Assembly (NCBI GenBank): GCA_014706295.1
Contig: JACSVZ010000002.1
Span: 22,850,757-22,914,756, forward strand
Length of the DNA stretch: 64,000 nucleotides
Source of the DNA: Lycocorax pyrrhopterus obiensis
Lineage: Eukaryota > Chordata > Aves > Passeriformes > Paradisaeidae
Reading direction: 5' to 3'
Positions within the stretch are counted from its first letter, which is position 1, and each line of letters starts with the position of its first letter. Made by a program: the position numbers and the translations under genes. The notes below the pieces were generated by a model. It was not told the DNA's origin. It did not search any database and was given only the letters and a program-made list of their open reading frames with translations. Shown piece by piece: positions 12,921 to 24,700 of this stretch.

Positions 12921-13995
12921 ATAGGCCAGAAAGCAAGAATTTTCACTGTATGCCTTTTTTGATGAGCCTAGTATTTTTATCTCTCAATATAGCCACAAGA
13001 TAATTCAGTAATTATGCAGATACTCTTCTGAAAAGTGTGTTTATTCCCTAAACATTGTGTGTGGTCACCTGAGTACTGTGCAATGAAAACCAAAGACAAT
13101 CAGCTGCTACCACCACCCGTAGCAGAAACACTGAACGGATCCTGTATATTCCTCTAGGCTACCTCTTTACAAGTGAAAACTCACGGTGGGTGCAAATCTT
13201 ATTGCCATGACAGCAAAGGCCCACATCGGCTGAGAAGACTGACTTACTTTAACTGTCCCAGCAGTACTCAGCTGATCATGTCTGAATTTATTAACACCAT
13301 TTAACAGCCAATCTCCGGTTTAACCCCACGGTTTGCCTGAAAGATGAAACTGGGCTGTTGCATTTATACCAAACCCACAAAAACCTTGAATAAACCACAC
13401 TGCTCTGATCTCTGCAAATATCTGCTATGTGTGTATTTGCAGGACTGGAGTTAGATTGTTTATGATACTTACCACTTCTAATTATTAGGATCTCTAAGAG
13501 TTCTGTTTCACCAAAGATTATTTATGGAAGACTGGTTATTATAAGACAGAAGGTGGACATTGACCTGGAAGATCTAATTTTCTGTATCTGACCTTAAGAA
13601 ATAGCCTGAACTCATGGTTGCACATTTTGCTCTGTAAAACAGTATTATTAATATTTTTAAGATGACAGCTCTAGAAACCATTTTATTAAAATCTGAATAC
13701 ACTCTTATCGAAGACTATATGAAGGTGCATGTCCTTATTCAGCAGATCTGCTCCCTGTAGATATTTAATCACTTAGTACTTTAACAAAGTACTAGATCTC
13801 ACATGTACCCTCTCACATGACTTCAACAATGCCACGAAGCCTTTATATGAAGCCAATGTACATTTAAGCTGGTCCTGCAACTGAGAAAACAAACAAACAA
13901 ACAAGAGCCCCTGGGGTACAATTCCTCCTCTGCTGTGCCAGCACAAGAATTTGGTCCCCTGCTCAGTGAACCCCACAGAGTATCACTGATCTCGC

Positions 13996-14033
13996 TGAAA
14001 GACTAACTTCCAGTTGAAAGAGTAACTTCCAGT
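13996..14033. repeat. 19-bp tandem duplication, two copies
   Basis: Two head-to-tail 19-base units (13996-14014 and 14015-14033) share the core AACTTCCAGT and differ at one base (C or G in GACTAAC/GAGTAAC). This is a local slippage-type duplication in intergenic DNA. Confidence 0.9.
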
Positions 14034-15929
14034 TGCATCAGTTCTCTATAGGACTACAGATACATTTTTGTTCATGTGCCACGGTGCTTTTCAGATGCAA
14101 GAACAAATATTCAGGGAGAAAGAAGTACAGACTGCTTTTTGTGGGAACACAAATGATCTAATTACACACCAAATTGCAACCTGAAGATACGTTCATGCTC
14201 CAGCCAGCCACAAACTAAAAAAAGCTTTGTGAACAATATATTGCTGCAGTAAAATGTCTTTTACCAGGGCCTATGTTCATAAGCCCAACACAGAAAAAAA
14301 GAAAAAAGTGACATTCTCATAACTTTTGTGACTCATCAGCTGAATTATTTACACATATTGCAATCAGGCAAGCTGGGTAAACTGTCACAGTGATGAAGTA
14401 ATGCTGCCATTAAGGGAATCAACTGAACACACACAGACTTTGTAACCCATATATCACATTTGAGATTGTTAGCATTGGTGATAACGAAAAATAAACAAGC
14501 TAAAAAAGGAAGACAAGATTCTGTCAGCCAAATCTGTTCTTTGTTCAGATACCCAGTGAATGGCTCATTGAGTTATTCTATCACAACGGTGGAGCTGGAG
14601 CAGAGACGAGGAAAAGGGGCCAGAGGTTATGCTGAAAATGCATTAGTAGGAACACTGTTCGAAACCCCAGGCAAAATCTACAGAGCTGACAAAAAAATCC
14701 TTATCATTTGAAAATTGTATGGAATTACGAAATAATCAAAATCTGGTTTAAGTTCTGAGATTTTATTTTTGTTTCAATCTTAATACATATATATGGCTTG
14801 TTCCAAAGTCAGTTTCTTGGTAGATCCCTTTTTCTTGTCATCTACATTCCGTTTCCTGGGAATTTATGTCTGCTGAGGGAGTGGCTACCTAACCAAGAAA
14901 AAATGTTTCATTACTGTAGGAATAGTTATTGTGAGAGAATTACCATAGCTGTTCATAAATTATATTAATGGGTTTTTTCCCCCAAAGGAATAATAAAACT
15001 AAATCTGAGAAGACGGATGTATCCATACTTCTGAAGAGCTCTCATCAAATTCTATTCTCCCCTCGTCTCCCACTTGGCTTCAGCTAAATACTTCCTCTAA
15101 CAAAACCATGTTAGAAGCAACTCAAGGAAAAATCACAAACTCCAGAAAGCTTGGAATTTGAGCTGTTTTATGAGAAGTCACACTTCACTGAATACATAAA
15201 ACCGTCCAAAACTAAGATGCAAAAAAAAAATAGCTAGAGGATTTTCCCTTTGCCTCTTACATAATTCAGTAAAAACAGGTGGAATATAACATAAGCTTTG
15301 AAGAAAATTAATAAGAACAGCTCTATAAAGTCATTTCAAGGGCACTTTTAACTGAGTATCTCACCTAAAATGGCAGTCAACAACAGATGCCTAAGGAAGA
15401 ATGTCAGAATAAAGCAATCATATAATGCATCTTCCTCAGGAACTGCACACAGCTTCAAGCAGTGTGGTTCAGGGACCTTCTGAACCAGAGGTAATATCTT
15501 AGTATTTAATAACTGTTAACAGACACGTTTATGGAAAAAAATACTGTTGGCCTAATCTAAACTTTTAGTGTCCTTAATATCCAGAGTTTTGCAACTTAAG
15601 GCACTTTATTTTCTCCTAAGTACTTTTTTTTCCCAGTCTTCTACATGATAATTGTGTTTAATGCTCTCTAGTTCTATTAGAAAAAAGTCCGTGTTCATTT
15701 TTTCTGTGCCTTTCATGACTCTATGCATCTCTTCCATATGTCTCCCTAGCTATAGTCTATTGAATTATTACTTGTAAACAGTTCCTTTCTTTGGCGGTCT
15801 TCGTCTGTCACCTGTGTCTCTCTGCTATCCCAAAAGCCCATTCCAAGTGACTCCAAGAAACAAGAAAAAAAGTTTTTCAGAGCATAAAGATTTATAGACT
15901 TGAACATGTGGTAAAATGTGGTCTTCAGA

Positions 15930-16002
15930 TGCCCCTGCTCATTGCAGAGGAGTGGAACTAGATGACCTTTAAAGGTCCCTTCCAACCCAAACCATTCAAT
16001 GA
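15930..16002 (+). mobile_element. CR1 LINE 3' tail fragment
   Basis: This is the diagnostic CR1 3' end in plus orientation. It contains CTAGATGACCTTTAAAGGTC, then CCCTTCCAACCCAAACCATT, and ends in the ATTCT-type microsatellite. It is only about 70 bp, a 5'-truncated copy without coding content. Confidence 0.9.
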
Positions 16003-16764
16003 TTCTGCCACCTGAAGCACACTGGAGTCACAAGATAATATCGTCCTACATTTAATCTCAGTTAAAAAAACCGTCTTTGTCTCCACATGGCCTGTATACC
16101 CACACTTTGGCTTTATTTTTCAAATATCCCTGAAGACCAAAAAGCAGGGACTCTAGTGCTGCTGGCAAAAATACGAAGATGACATAGACAAAATTAAATG
16201 TAAATAACTTTTTATTGCACAGGTTGAAAATTTAAGGTAATGGCACCTTACTCTGGTTTGATCCATTCAATTTCACGCACTGGCCTAAACCACCAGAGTT
16301 ACTAGCAATTATCCTAATTCCCTCTGAACTTTTTCCTGGAGCTTCTCATCTCTTACTACGTGGGATTTTAGGGAGATTAATCTCTGCAGTAAGGTGAATC
16401 AGGTGTCTAAAAATAGATAGGATGGCAAGGTCAAGCACTGTGAAAAACATTCCTTTTATTTCTTGTTAAGGCTCAAGTGTATTTACAAAAGCCTCTCAGC
16501 TCAGATCTGCTGTCCCTATGTCCACAAATCAATTGCAGTGCTTTCAATAGCAACAATGGCTTTATTACACAAGAGTAATAAAAATGGTGCAAATAGAAGG
16601 GAAGGAAGTGTTTGAGAAGGGAGGTCACAAGCAGCTGGAGTCACTACTGACTGAACAGTGCCATACTTGGAAGGAATGTTTGCTTCCTACTTCGAGCAGA
16701 ATCTTTGCGCACTAACAAAACCTACACCGGTACTTCAGCTATTGATTGCCAAATACCAAACTTC
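16003..16764. other. Intergenic, nothing recognised
   Basis: Sequence between the CR1 tail and the solo LTR. No coding or repeat signature is recognised. Confidence 0.5.
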
Positions 16765-17413
16765 CCATTTGTAAGATGTTTCTCGGTTTGGGCGGTCGGG
16801 ACGGATGGAGATGAGAGATCTCTGAAGTCAGGTGTTAGAGCATGAGGTTTATTGCGAAGGGCGTGGGTACAGGGGGCCTGCTTGGAGCTGCCAGCCGCAG
16901 CTCGAAGCAGGCCAGAAAAGCAAATGAGAGCAAGAGAAGCAAGAGAGAGAGAGAGCAAGAGAGGCAGTAGAAGAAGAAGCAGTAGAAGAAGAAACAGTAG
17001 AAGTGAGCAGTTCTCGTTTACAATACAATAAATCATCTTCTGTCTTGAATATTCTAATTTTTATCAACCAATCTAGTACAAACTACAAATCCTATAGCAT
17101 TTACATACAGCCTATAAGAATCATTGCATTACCATACTGCGTTACATTTTAAACTCTAAAACTACTCTTTGGACCCCTTCTGCCAAGCTAGCAGGGTCTG
17201 CTCTGACCCTTGGACCTGTCTGCAAGCAGAGGGTATTGTTCAATCAAGAGGGGATTACCTTCAGTGGCCATACCATTGTTTTCCAGTTGTTCAGTAACCA
17301 AGGCCTGGTATCTCAAAGTATGCTTTCATTTCTATCTGGTTCATAGTTTCCATATTCTCAGCATCTTTTGCTAGGCAATATGGCTTTCCTGTTTCATCTT
17401 CCCCAACACCATT
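16765..17413 (-). mobile_element. Solo retroviral LTR (minus) with 5-bp target-site duplication
   Basis: The LTR body is 16770-17408 (639 bp), flanked by the direct repeat CCATT at 16765-16769 and 17409-17413. Read on the minus strand it begins TGTTGGGGAAG and ends AAACATCTTACA, the TG...CA termini of an LTR. Also on the minus strand, AATAAACCTCATG (plus 16846-16858) is a plausible R-region poly(A) signal. A purine-rich tract with a 15-bp tandem unit (AGTAGAAGAAGAAGC at 16966-16980, 16981-16995 and a partial third) lies inside. There is no internal proviral sequence, so this is a recombined solo LTR. A 5-bp duplication fits ERV1 or ERVL classes better than ERVK (usually 6). Confidence 0.85.
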
Positions 17414-18039
17414 CCTGAACAAGTCACAGAGAAGCTAACAAAGTTCAGCAGTAGGATCATTTGGCTAAAGCAAGATTGGCTGTCACAGCATGGCAAGTCA
17501 CTTCACTGGCCATTAAGGACTTGATTTGGTGCTTAACTACAGCTGTCTAGGGCCACTGAGGTGCCCAAAATGTCCTGTGTGTCCTTACCCTGCCATCTCA
17601 GAGGGTTTGGGGTCTTTCTTTTCTGCCTCTGTTGCATCTTGCAGACTGATCTGGGCATTCTGTACATCCCTGGGCACGCAAAAGAATGCTAAATGCTCCC
17701 CAAAGCCCCTAAGAGGTGGGTCACCATGCAAAACCAACAATTCGTTAGTCTTTTTAAATGGGAAGGTCACGGCAAATTTTCAATTTGCCTCTATCTCCTT
17801 ATTAATTTCTCTGGCCAGCCCTGGCTTGGGGATATGTCTTTGTTGTCTCCGTTGGCTCTGGCAGCCTGCTGGGCATCCTCACTAAGGAACAAAACCAGGA
17901 AGCAGCAGCCAGGGCACAGGATCCTCGCCACCTCCTTGCCCTCACAGGCACCGCAAAGTCCACACTGCAAAGGAAGGAAAAAAGAGTGTCACATCAAACG
18001 AAGAACGGACAGGAAAAGACCTGATGCACGTCAGATCTA
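17414..18039. other. Intergenic between solo LTR and CpG island
   Basis: No conserved coding exon is seen. Short frames at 17526-17885 and 17693-18040 overlap each other and have no family resemblance. This may be upstream regulatory sequence of the PTTG1IP-like gene. Confidence 0.45.
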
Positions 18040-18716
18040 GGCCTACAAGGACCGCGGGGGAGCGGCAGTCACAGCCCAGCCCCTCACCCCAGGCCCCGAG
18101 GGCCAGGAAGGGGCGGCGCGGCCCGTCCCTCCCCGCGTCCGCCGGCGGCAGGGCCGCAGCCCCCGCCCCGAGCCCGCTCCGCCCCCGGGGCTGCCGGCGC
18201 CTGCGCGGGGCCGCTTCCCGGAGTGAGCGGGGTCCGTCCGCTGCCGTCCCGGCGATGGAGGCGGCGCGGCGGTGGCCGCTGTGGCTGCAGGGCCTGGCGC
18301 TGCTGTGGGGCCGCGCCGTGGCCGGGCTGGAGCAGATCCGCACCACGGTTCCGCCGGCGCAGGGTAAGGAGGGGCGGGCAGCGCGGCGTCGCTCCTTCTT
18401 CCCGTCCGTCCCGCGGGTGCGGCCGTGCGGCCTTCCCGGGCGGGCCTGCCCGGGGTCCGCGCTCGGCCCTGAGCCGGGCACGGGGGCACAGGCACAGGCT
18501 CGCCCCTAGGCCTGCAAGAGTCCAGCGAAGCGCCTTCAGGAGAGCTGCGGAGAGCTCGGGGCTTGCCGTGGTGCTGTCCCCCGGCGCGGAGCCGGCTGGT
18601 TCCGTGGGGCGGGAGAGACAGCCCGCTCCCGGCCGAAGGACGGGCTGATGGCGCTGGGGTTTGCCGGCCTGCGGGGCCGTGGGGGTGTCGGGAGCTTTGC
18701 GGCACGGAGACAGCAT
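18040..18716 (+). promoter_or_regulatory. CpG-island promoter of the PTTG1IP-like gene
   Basis: A sharp change from AT-rich to very GC- and CpG-rich sequence surrounds the first coding exon (18255-18363), with GC boxes (GGGGCGG at 18109, GGGGCGGG at 18371). No TATA box is obvious, so this looks like a dispersed housekeeping-type promoter. The start site cannot be fixed. The island is closed on its right by a CR1 fragment at 18718. Confidence 0.75.
18255..18363 (+). CDS. PTTG1IP2: PTTG1IP-like exon 1: signal peptide
   Basis: The ATG at 18255 has a strong context (G at -3 and G at +4). It encodes 36 residues, MEAARRW... with a hydrophobic core (residues 8-24), then LEQIRTTVPPAQ. The donor GTAAGG at 18364 leaves phase 1. 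N-terminal exons of this family diverge quickly, so this assignment rests on the signal-peptide character, CpG-island position and matching splice phase. Confidence 0.8.
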
Positions 18717-21700
18717 TCACAGAATCGCAGGATGGGGCAGATTGGAAGGGACCACAGTGGTCACCTCGTCCAACCTCCCTTGCTCAAGCAGGGTTATCCT
18801 AGAGTACACAGTCGCCAGGGTTTGCTCAACCCTGGGTGATGGTGAGGAATGTGGCTCAGGAGAAGCTGACGGAGATGCTCATCCCTCCCTGTTCTATTTT
18901 AATCATTTATCTCTTCCCTGCTTTTGGCAGGCAGTTGGTGGAGCTCGGCCTCAGATTTAGTTGCCACCAACAGATGTGATCACAAAGATGTGCATCAGGT
19001 TGGCTGGCATAAAATTGGGTATCTCAAGTGCACCTTGACAGGTGTGTCTAGATCCCAGTTAGAGATGTTTAATTTTCTTTAGGGAAAGGTTTATACTTGA
19101 AAAGGGAGTCTCCAGCTTTTTGAGACAACTAACTTGAAGCAATTCAGCCTCGGTAATTCGTGTTCAGAAAGCTTGTTTGTTTGGGTGTTTTAAATCTCAC
19201 ATTGAAAAAGTAATGAAGGATTTTTATAATAAGCATGGTGGTACTCCATGTTGAATAATCTCGTTTGAAAATTTTTGAGTATAAACTGAGAACTGTTTCT
19301 GAACCTGCTTCTCATGTTGTTTTTCTATGCATTGGTACGTGGGCCTTACACTTAGGCTGTTAATTGGTACCTGTAACAATTTAATTGATACCGGATAAAC
19401 TAGTAAGGGGTTTTTCTATATGAATATATTAATTAAAGATAAATATACTCGTATATAAAATGCATTTAATATTAAGAATTAGTACCGGAAATATTTAATA
19501 CTGAATTATGAAAAGAAAATATTGAAATATATAGTTGCCTCACACGCAAGCAAGTAACTTAGCTCAAATGGACAACTGCCTGTGACTAATGCTCCATTAA
19601 AGTTAGAATTGCATTCTTGATGTGGAGATATTTTCCCCTTGTATTTGTGATACACTGAAAGAAGGACAAGCTTGTTTCATTAAATGGTATAAAAAATTAT
19701 CATAGGAACTACAATTACTGGAAGAAAAATCCAGATTCAGACTAGGAAAAGGAGATTCCCCCTCATCTTTCAAGTAGTTCATCTAGGTCAAGGCTATGGC
19801 ATGTACGTGGTCCTATGGGAACAAATTACGTCTGAGTTATGGATAAAAAAAGACTTGTCTTAAGATGATAAGCATGGAGTACTTCTAAAAAAAGTAAATA
19901 TGGACACCAATAAGTGTGTCCTTTTTTTTAAATTCAAAGAAAATGTGCATTAAGTACTTCTGCATCACTTGGCTTGTCAAGCTTCTGTTAAAGTTCTTAT
20001 TGAACTCTTGCAGATTCACTTTGTGTCCTGTATTTGGAAGTGGTTTTTATTGTTACTTAAAATCATATTATTTGGAGAGCTTTATCTTTTAAAAACTCTT
20101 TTCTCACAGAAAAAAGTTAATACCTATGGAAGGGGATAAATCCTAAGCAAGGGTCAGCTTTTGCAAAGCTTCCAAAGCTGCAAAATTTGGAATGTTCCCT
20201 AAATTGAAGTGTGTAAGTTCTAGAACTTCAGCAGAGATACAGGGAGGCTCTTGGATTACATCTTCTGTGTTGTCCTTAGAGAAAGCAAACTGAGGTTAAA
20301 GGTAAGCTTGAATTGTTTCTCTATGTCTAAGGTTGAACTTAAATGTTTTTTATCTCTGTTTGCTGCAGTTCTCTGTGAATGGAATTACTGAGATTTCATT
20401 ATTCAGTCAAAATTATTGCTTGTATCTAGGATTAGAAAAAAAGAAAAGGTTAAATATTATGATAAATGCTTGACCTTATAGAATAAAAATAAACATATAA
20501 TCTCTGTATGTTTTGGTTTTGTTTGTTTTTGTAGCATGTTCAGCATTTTCCCAGAAGTCCTGTGAAGAATGTCTAAAAAATGTTTCGGTAAGATTTTTAA
20601 CATCTTTTTTGATTGATAATAATTTCCACTTAACATGAAATCAAATTGTTAGGCTTTCTTTGGCTGTTTGTTTCTTATTTAAACGATAGAGTCAACTGAT
20701 GTGTTGCTTCCCCTCTGTCACACGTGATGCCAGTGTGCTTTCACTTTGCCAGGGTTGCTCCATGATTTGGTCACTCGGGGTGTTTCTGTGCTTTGTCTGG
20801 AGAGGGCAGACTGAATCCAGGCTTCCAGCGTCAGTGTGTGCCCAGGGCTTTTGTAGCTCCACTGAGTAAGTTGGTGTTGCTGCTGCCCCAGGCTCATCCT
20901 CATTTTGGGGGTAGCACTTAGTTAAATGTCCATCTAATAAACTGAGTCTTAGGCAGTTAAAATGCCTTGTTTTTCCTGTATTGTGCTAGGAAAACTGGGA
21001 CATTACTGTAAATAAACTGGAAGTGCCTTTCTCTAAAGATGCCCCAAGAAGTGCCTGTAACTGAGGCAGAGTGTGTCAGTGCTTTGCAGGTGTTCAATGC
21101 GCTGGTCCCTCCACTGACCACATCAGACCATGTATGCTTAAGGCTGCCAGGCTGGGCCGCTGTTGGTAGCAGAGTGTTTAGATTTGCAATGAAATTGCAA
21201 TAAGGCAGATGTTTAAATGTTAGAATTTGTTTCTCTGTTCTTTGCTGAAAACTTTTTTAGCTCTGCAATAAGGATTGTGATAAGTATGCAGAAGGCATTA
21301 CTCCCTGCAGACCAGAAGAAGTGAGAGGTTATTTCAAATTCAAACTTCAGATGTCACTGAAAAGAAATATTTCAGGAGTCTTTAAGTTGCATATAAGTTT
21401 CCATTACTGGAAAACCTTTTCACTAGGGAAGATGGAGAAATACCTGAACTTACCTGCTTGTTTTATGCATATTTTGGCTTTTTAAGGGAAAAGTCTTAAT
21501 TGAATCATATTGATGATTGTGTATTGTCAGATTCTTTTATTATTGGGAATGAGTCAATTGAAATATTTTCTTGTACTTCAACCCCTGCTCCAGTCAGTAG
21601 CTGTGTCAGGTATTGCCTTTTGGGCTAGACCCGTTTTCAGTAGTTAGATGCAGGAGTCTCCATCAGAGTGATACAGCTGGCCTTTCTGGGCTCCCAGTTG

Positions 21701-24700
21701 TCACCAACAGTGCACGGTCATTCGGATTAGGAGAGACCTCATCAGCCACCTAATCCAGCTTCCTACTCAAAACAGGTCAACATTGCATTCAAAGTTTAAC
21801 AGTGACTTTTACTATGCCCCCTATTACTTGTTGTTTTTGAACTGTTAATTCTTTTTAAATATTTGAACAACAAAAAAAGCATATTCTCGTCTAACATCCT
21901 TAATTAAAAGGGCACGGTTTTTGCAAAGTGTGTTCTATTTTCTTAGTTGTTTTTGTTGATGCCTCTTTATGGGTATGTTTAACTTGTGCAGTCTAGCAAC
22001 TGCAAAATATTAATAAATTTTTCTTGTATCCACACTTTTCAAGAAAGCAGAATCTGCTGCAAATGGCTTCCTTTGTATTTGATGTTTTGTAATCCATTAA
22101 GAGCAAGATAACAGGCTTTGTGTAATTGAGGATGTATGACAGAGATGTTCTTGATAGTACTGTTAGATAAAGCATAGTTCCTGGCTGAACTCTTTTTATA
22201 ACAAATCCTAAAAAAACCTCTTGTATTAAAGATTCCTGTTACTGTTATTCTAAACTGTTTCACTGTTTGAGTTGTGTGGTAAACAACTTCTAAATAAGTA
22301 TGTACTTTAACAGGTGAAAACCAAAACCTAAGCTTGATACTTAGTGATGACTTTAAAAGCAGAAATGTTGTGCTGGTATTTTAACTATAATATACATAAA
22401 TACTTGAAATTTTAAAAATATTCAGATATGTAAGTGTGTGTAGTTAAGGTACACAATGTACTTTGCAGCACAGATTGGATGAGGCTGTATTGTTGATTAC
22501 CTTGCAGCAAAAACTCCTGTAGAATTATAAGGATTCTTTACTGTTTTCTTTCTGTTGGTAATCAAATACAAGGCTGAAGTAAGATTATAAGTGTATTTTT
22601 ATTCCTTAAAGATACAAGATGTTTTAAAATTTTGAACAGTCAGCAGTCTGATTTTGTATTTCTTCTTGTTAATTCCAATAATTTTAAACTCAAAGCCATT
22701 TTACCCTCAAGTATGCAGAGTACCTCAGTACCTCAGCAATAGGGGATACACATCTTAAAGTCACCCCAAGACAGCTCCCAAATATTTTCAGGCTAGTGTT
22801 ACCTGTAAGTACAAAATGTTCTTATTCGCAGCTCAGTTTAGGTTTTACTGAGAAATTGTACAAGGGCTTCTGTAGGCTTTATAATACAAAGCACTTCCAT
22901 TTCTCCAGTATTATATTCACGTAAGAAATCTGTCTTTGGAGTGGTGCGCTAAATTGTTAACTGTTTTTGAAGATTAGTAATTTGGGGCTTGTCTTGTTTC
23001 TTTTGCACAGTGCCTTTGGTGTTACACCAACAACACATGTATTGATTACCCTGTAAGAAGTATTCTTCCATCATCTTCATTGTGTTCTCTCTCACATGCT
23101 CGATGGGGAGTTTGCTGGAGTAGGTACTAATTTTACTTTTGCTGTAGAGAATTATTTATGAGTATGATTAAAGTAAGACTACCACTTGCTAGAGCTGTTT
23201 CCTGATAATTTATTTGGAGGGGCAGGGGGAGGAGACAGTGGTTATGATTTGGAGCCGTATCTCTAATCTTCTGGACTTAGAAACAGTCATTGTTAAGGTT
23301 TCTTTCTGAACAGCCAGTGTAGTTACGCTGATCCAATGACTTTAAAACATTTTTACCTTCTTTAAAATTTCTGACAGTGTTGGATGATTTGTCTAGATCC
23401 ACAGTTCTTTTATTATATTCCAGTGGCAGCAGCGAACCAATACCACAGCTACACAAACAGAGTCGCAGAGAAATTCTTGAATGCTGTTTTTGCTTAAACA
23501 ACTGAAATAACAGTGTAATTGATAGGTACCAAAGGCAATGGAGATAAGGTTTAAAAGGAACATGCACGGTACCACTGTAGGTTGTAATCCTGAGTCATTT
23601 AATTGTTCTTCAATTTCCATTTGCTTTGCATGTTTTACTACAAAATACAGCACTGAGCATATGCTGCCATCATGGTGAAATATTTGGAGCTGTTTTTGCA
23701 ATAATGTGTGTACAGATCTAAATTCAGACTAGACAGAGAACACCTAAGGCATTGGAAAGCTTCTTGTATGAAGCAGGAGTACAGCTTCAGTCCAGCAGAG
23801 CAAAGGCTTGCTGCTTTCTGTTTGTTTGTGCATGGACACCAGGAGGCTAAAGGACAAAAACAAGTGGGGGTGAACTGTCAGTGACTCTGTTGACTGAAGA
23901 AAGTTACCAGGCTTAGCGCAGAGAGATTATGCAGTAGTCTAAATTAGGGTAGCAAAAGTAAAAGATTGTTGTAGAAGTGGAACATGCAAGTTTCTGAACA
24001 CTACTACTTAATGATTGCTGCAGAGTGACTAGATCAAACAGTACAGGTGAACTTTTTCAATTCTATGTTCTTACAGAAGGACTTTGTTTTCTGAGAACAG
24101 GCATTTATGCTTAGACTTTTGTTGGAGTTTTTTAGGGTACAGTAAGTATATAATTGCAGTGATAAGGCACACTTTTAAGAAAACTGGGCTTGCAGTGTCA
24201 TAGTAAAGGCTCTTACTATGAAATGTTTAGCAGAATTTTTTCTGAAAGTGTGGAGGGTTGACTCCTGCCAATAGCTAAGTACTCACACAGCTGCTTGCTT
24301 CCTCCCTCTCTCCCATGGCCCCAGTAGGATGGAAGAAGAAAAAGGAGCAAGAGCAAAAAACCTTCTTGATTGAGATAAATATGGTTTAAAAAGTGAAGGA
24401 AAAAGAGGGAGAGGAAAAAAGGCGATTCTTTTTCCACCCCCACAGGCAGACTGATGCTCAGCCAGTCCCCAAACAATAAATTCCCATTGGAATTGGTTTT
24501 CCCCTTGGAAGCCAGTTACTCCCTCCGCTTATTTTTACTTTACCTCAGATTTTATTGCTGACCATGAGATTATATGGTGGCCAGTTAGGGTCAAGTATTC
24601 TGTCGGCATCCCCTCCTTACCTCTCCCAGTCTCTTGCCTATGTCCAGCCCCGCTCACTGGGGGGAACAGAGGGAAGGGGACAGGGGGAGGTGGGAAAATA

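Larger units (their letters stand above)
7478..15929. other. Intergenic, no gene recognised
   Basis: This is 8.4 kb of AT-rich sequence. All open frames are under 100 codons and none resembles a known protein. The only structures I can support are two perfect hairpins (12692-12721, 12900-12920) and a 19-bp tandem duplication (13996-14033), listed separately. Confidence 0.5.

Noticed and set aside
16722..17067. Leucine-rich minus-strand frames of 104 and 72 codons
   Set aside because: They translate the purine-rich (GAAG)n tract inside the solo LTR on the opposite strand.
17942..18720. Long minus- and plus-strand frames around PTTG1IP-like exon 1
   Set aside because: Same composition effect in a CpG island; they conflict with the supported signal-peptide exon and its splice donor.
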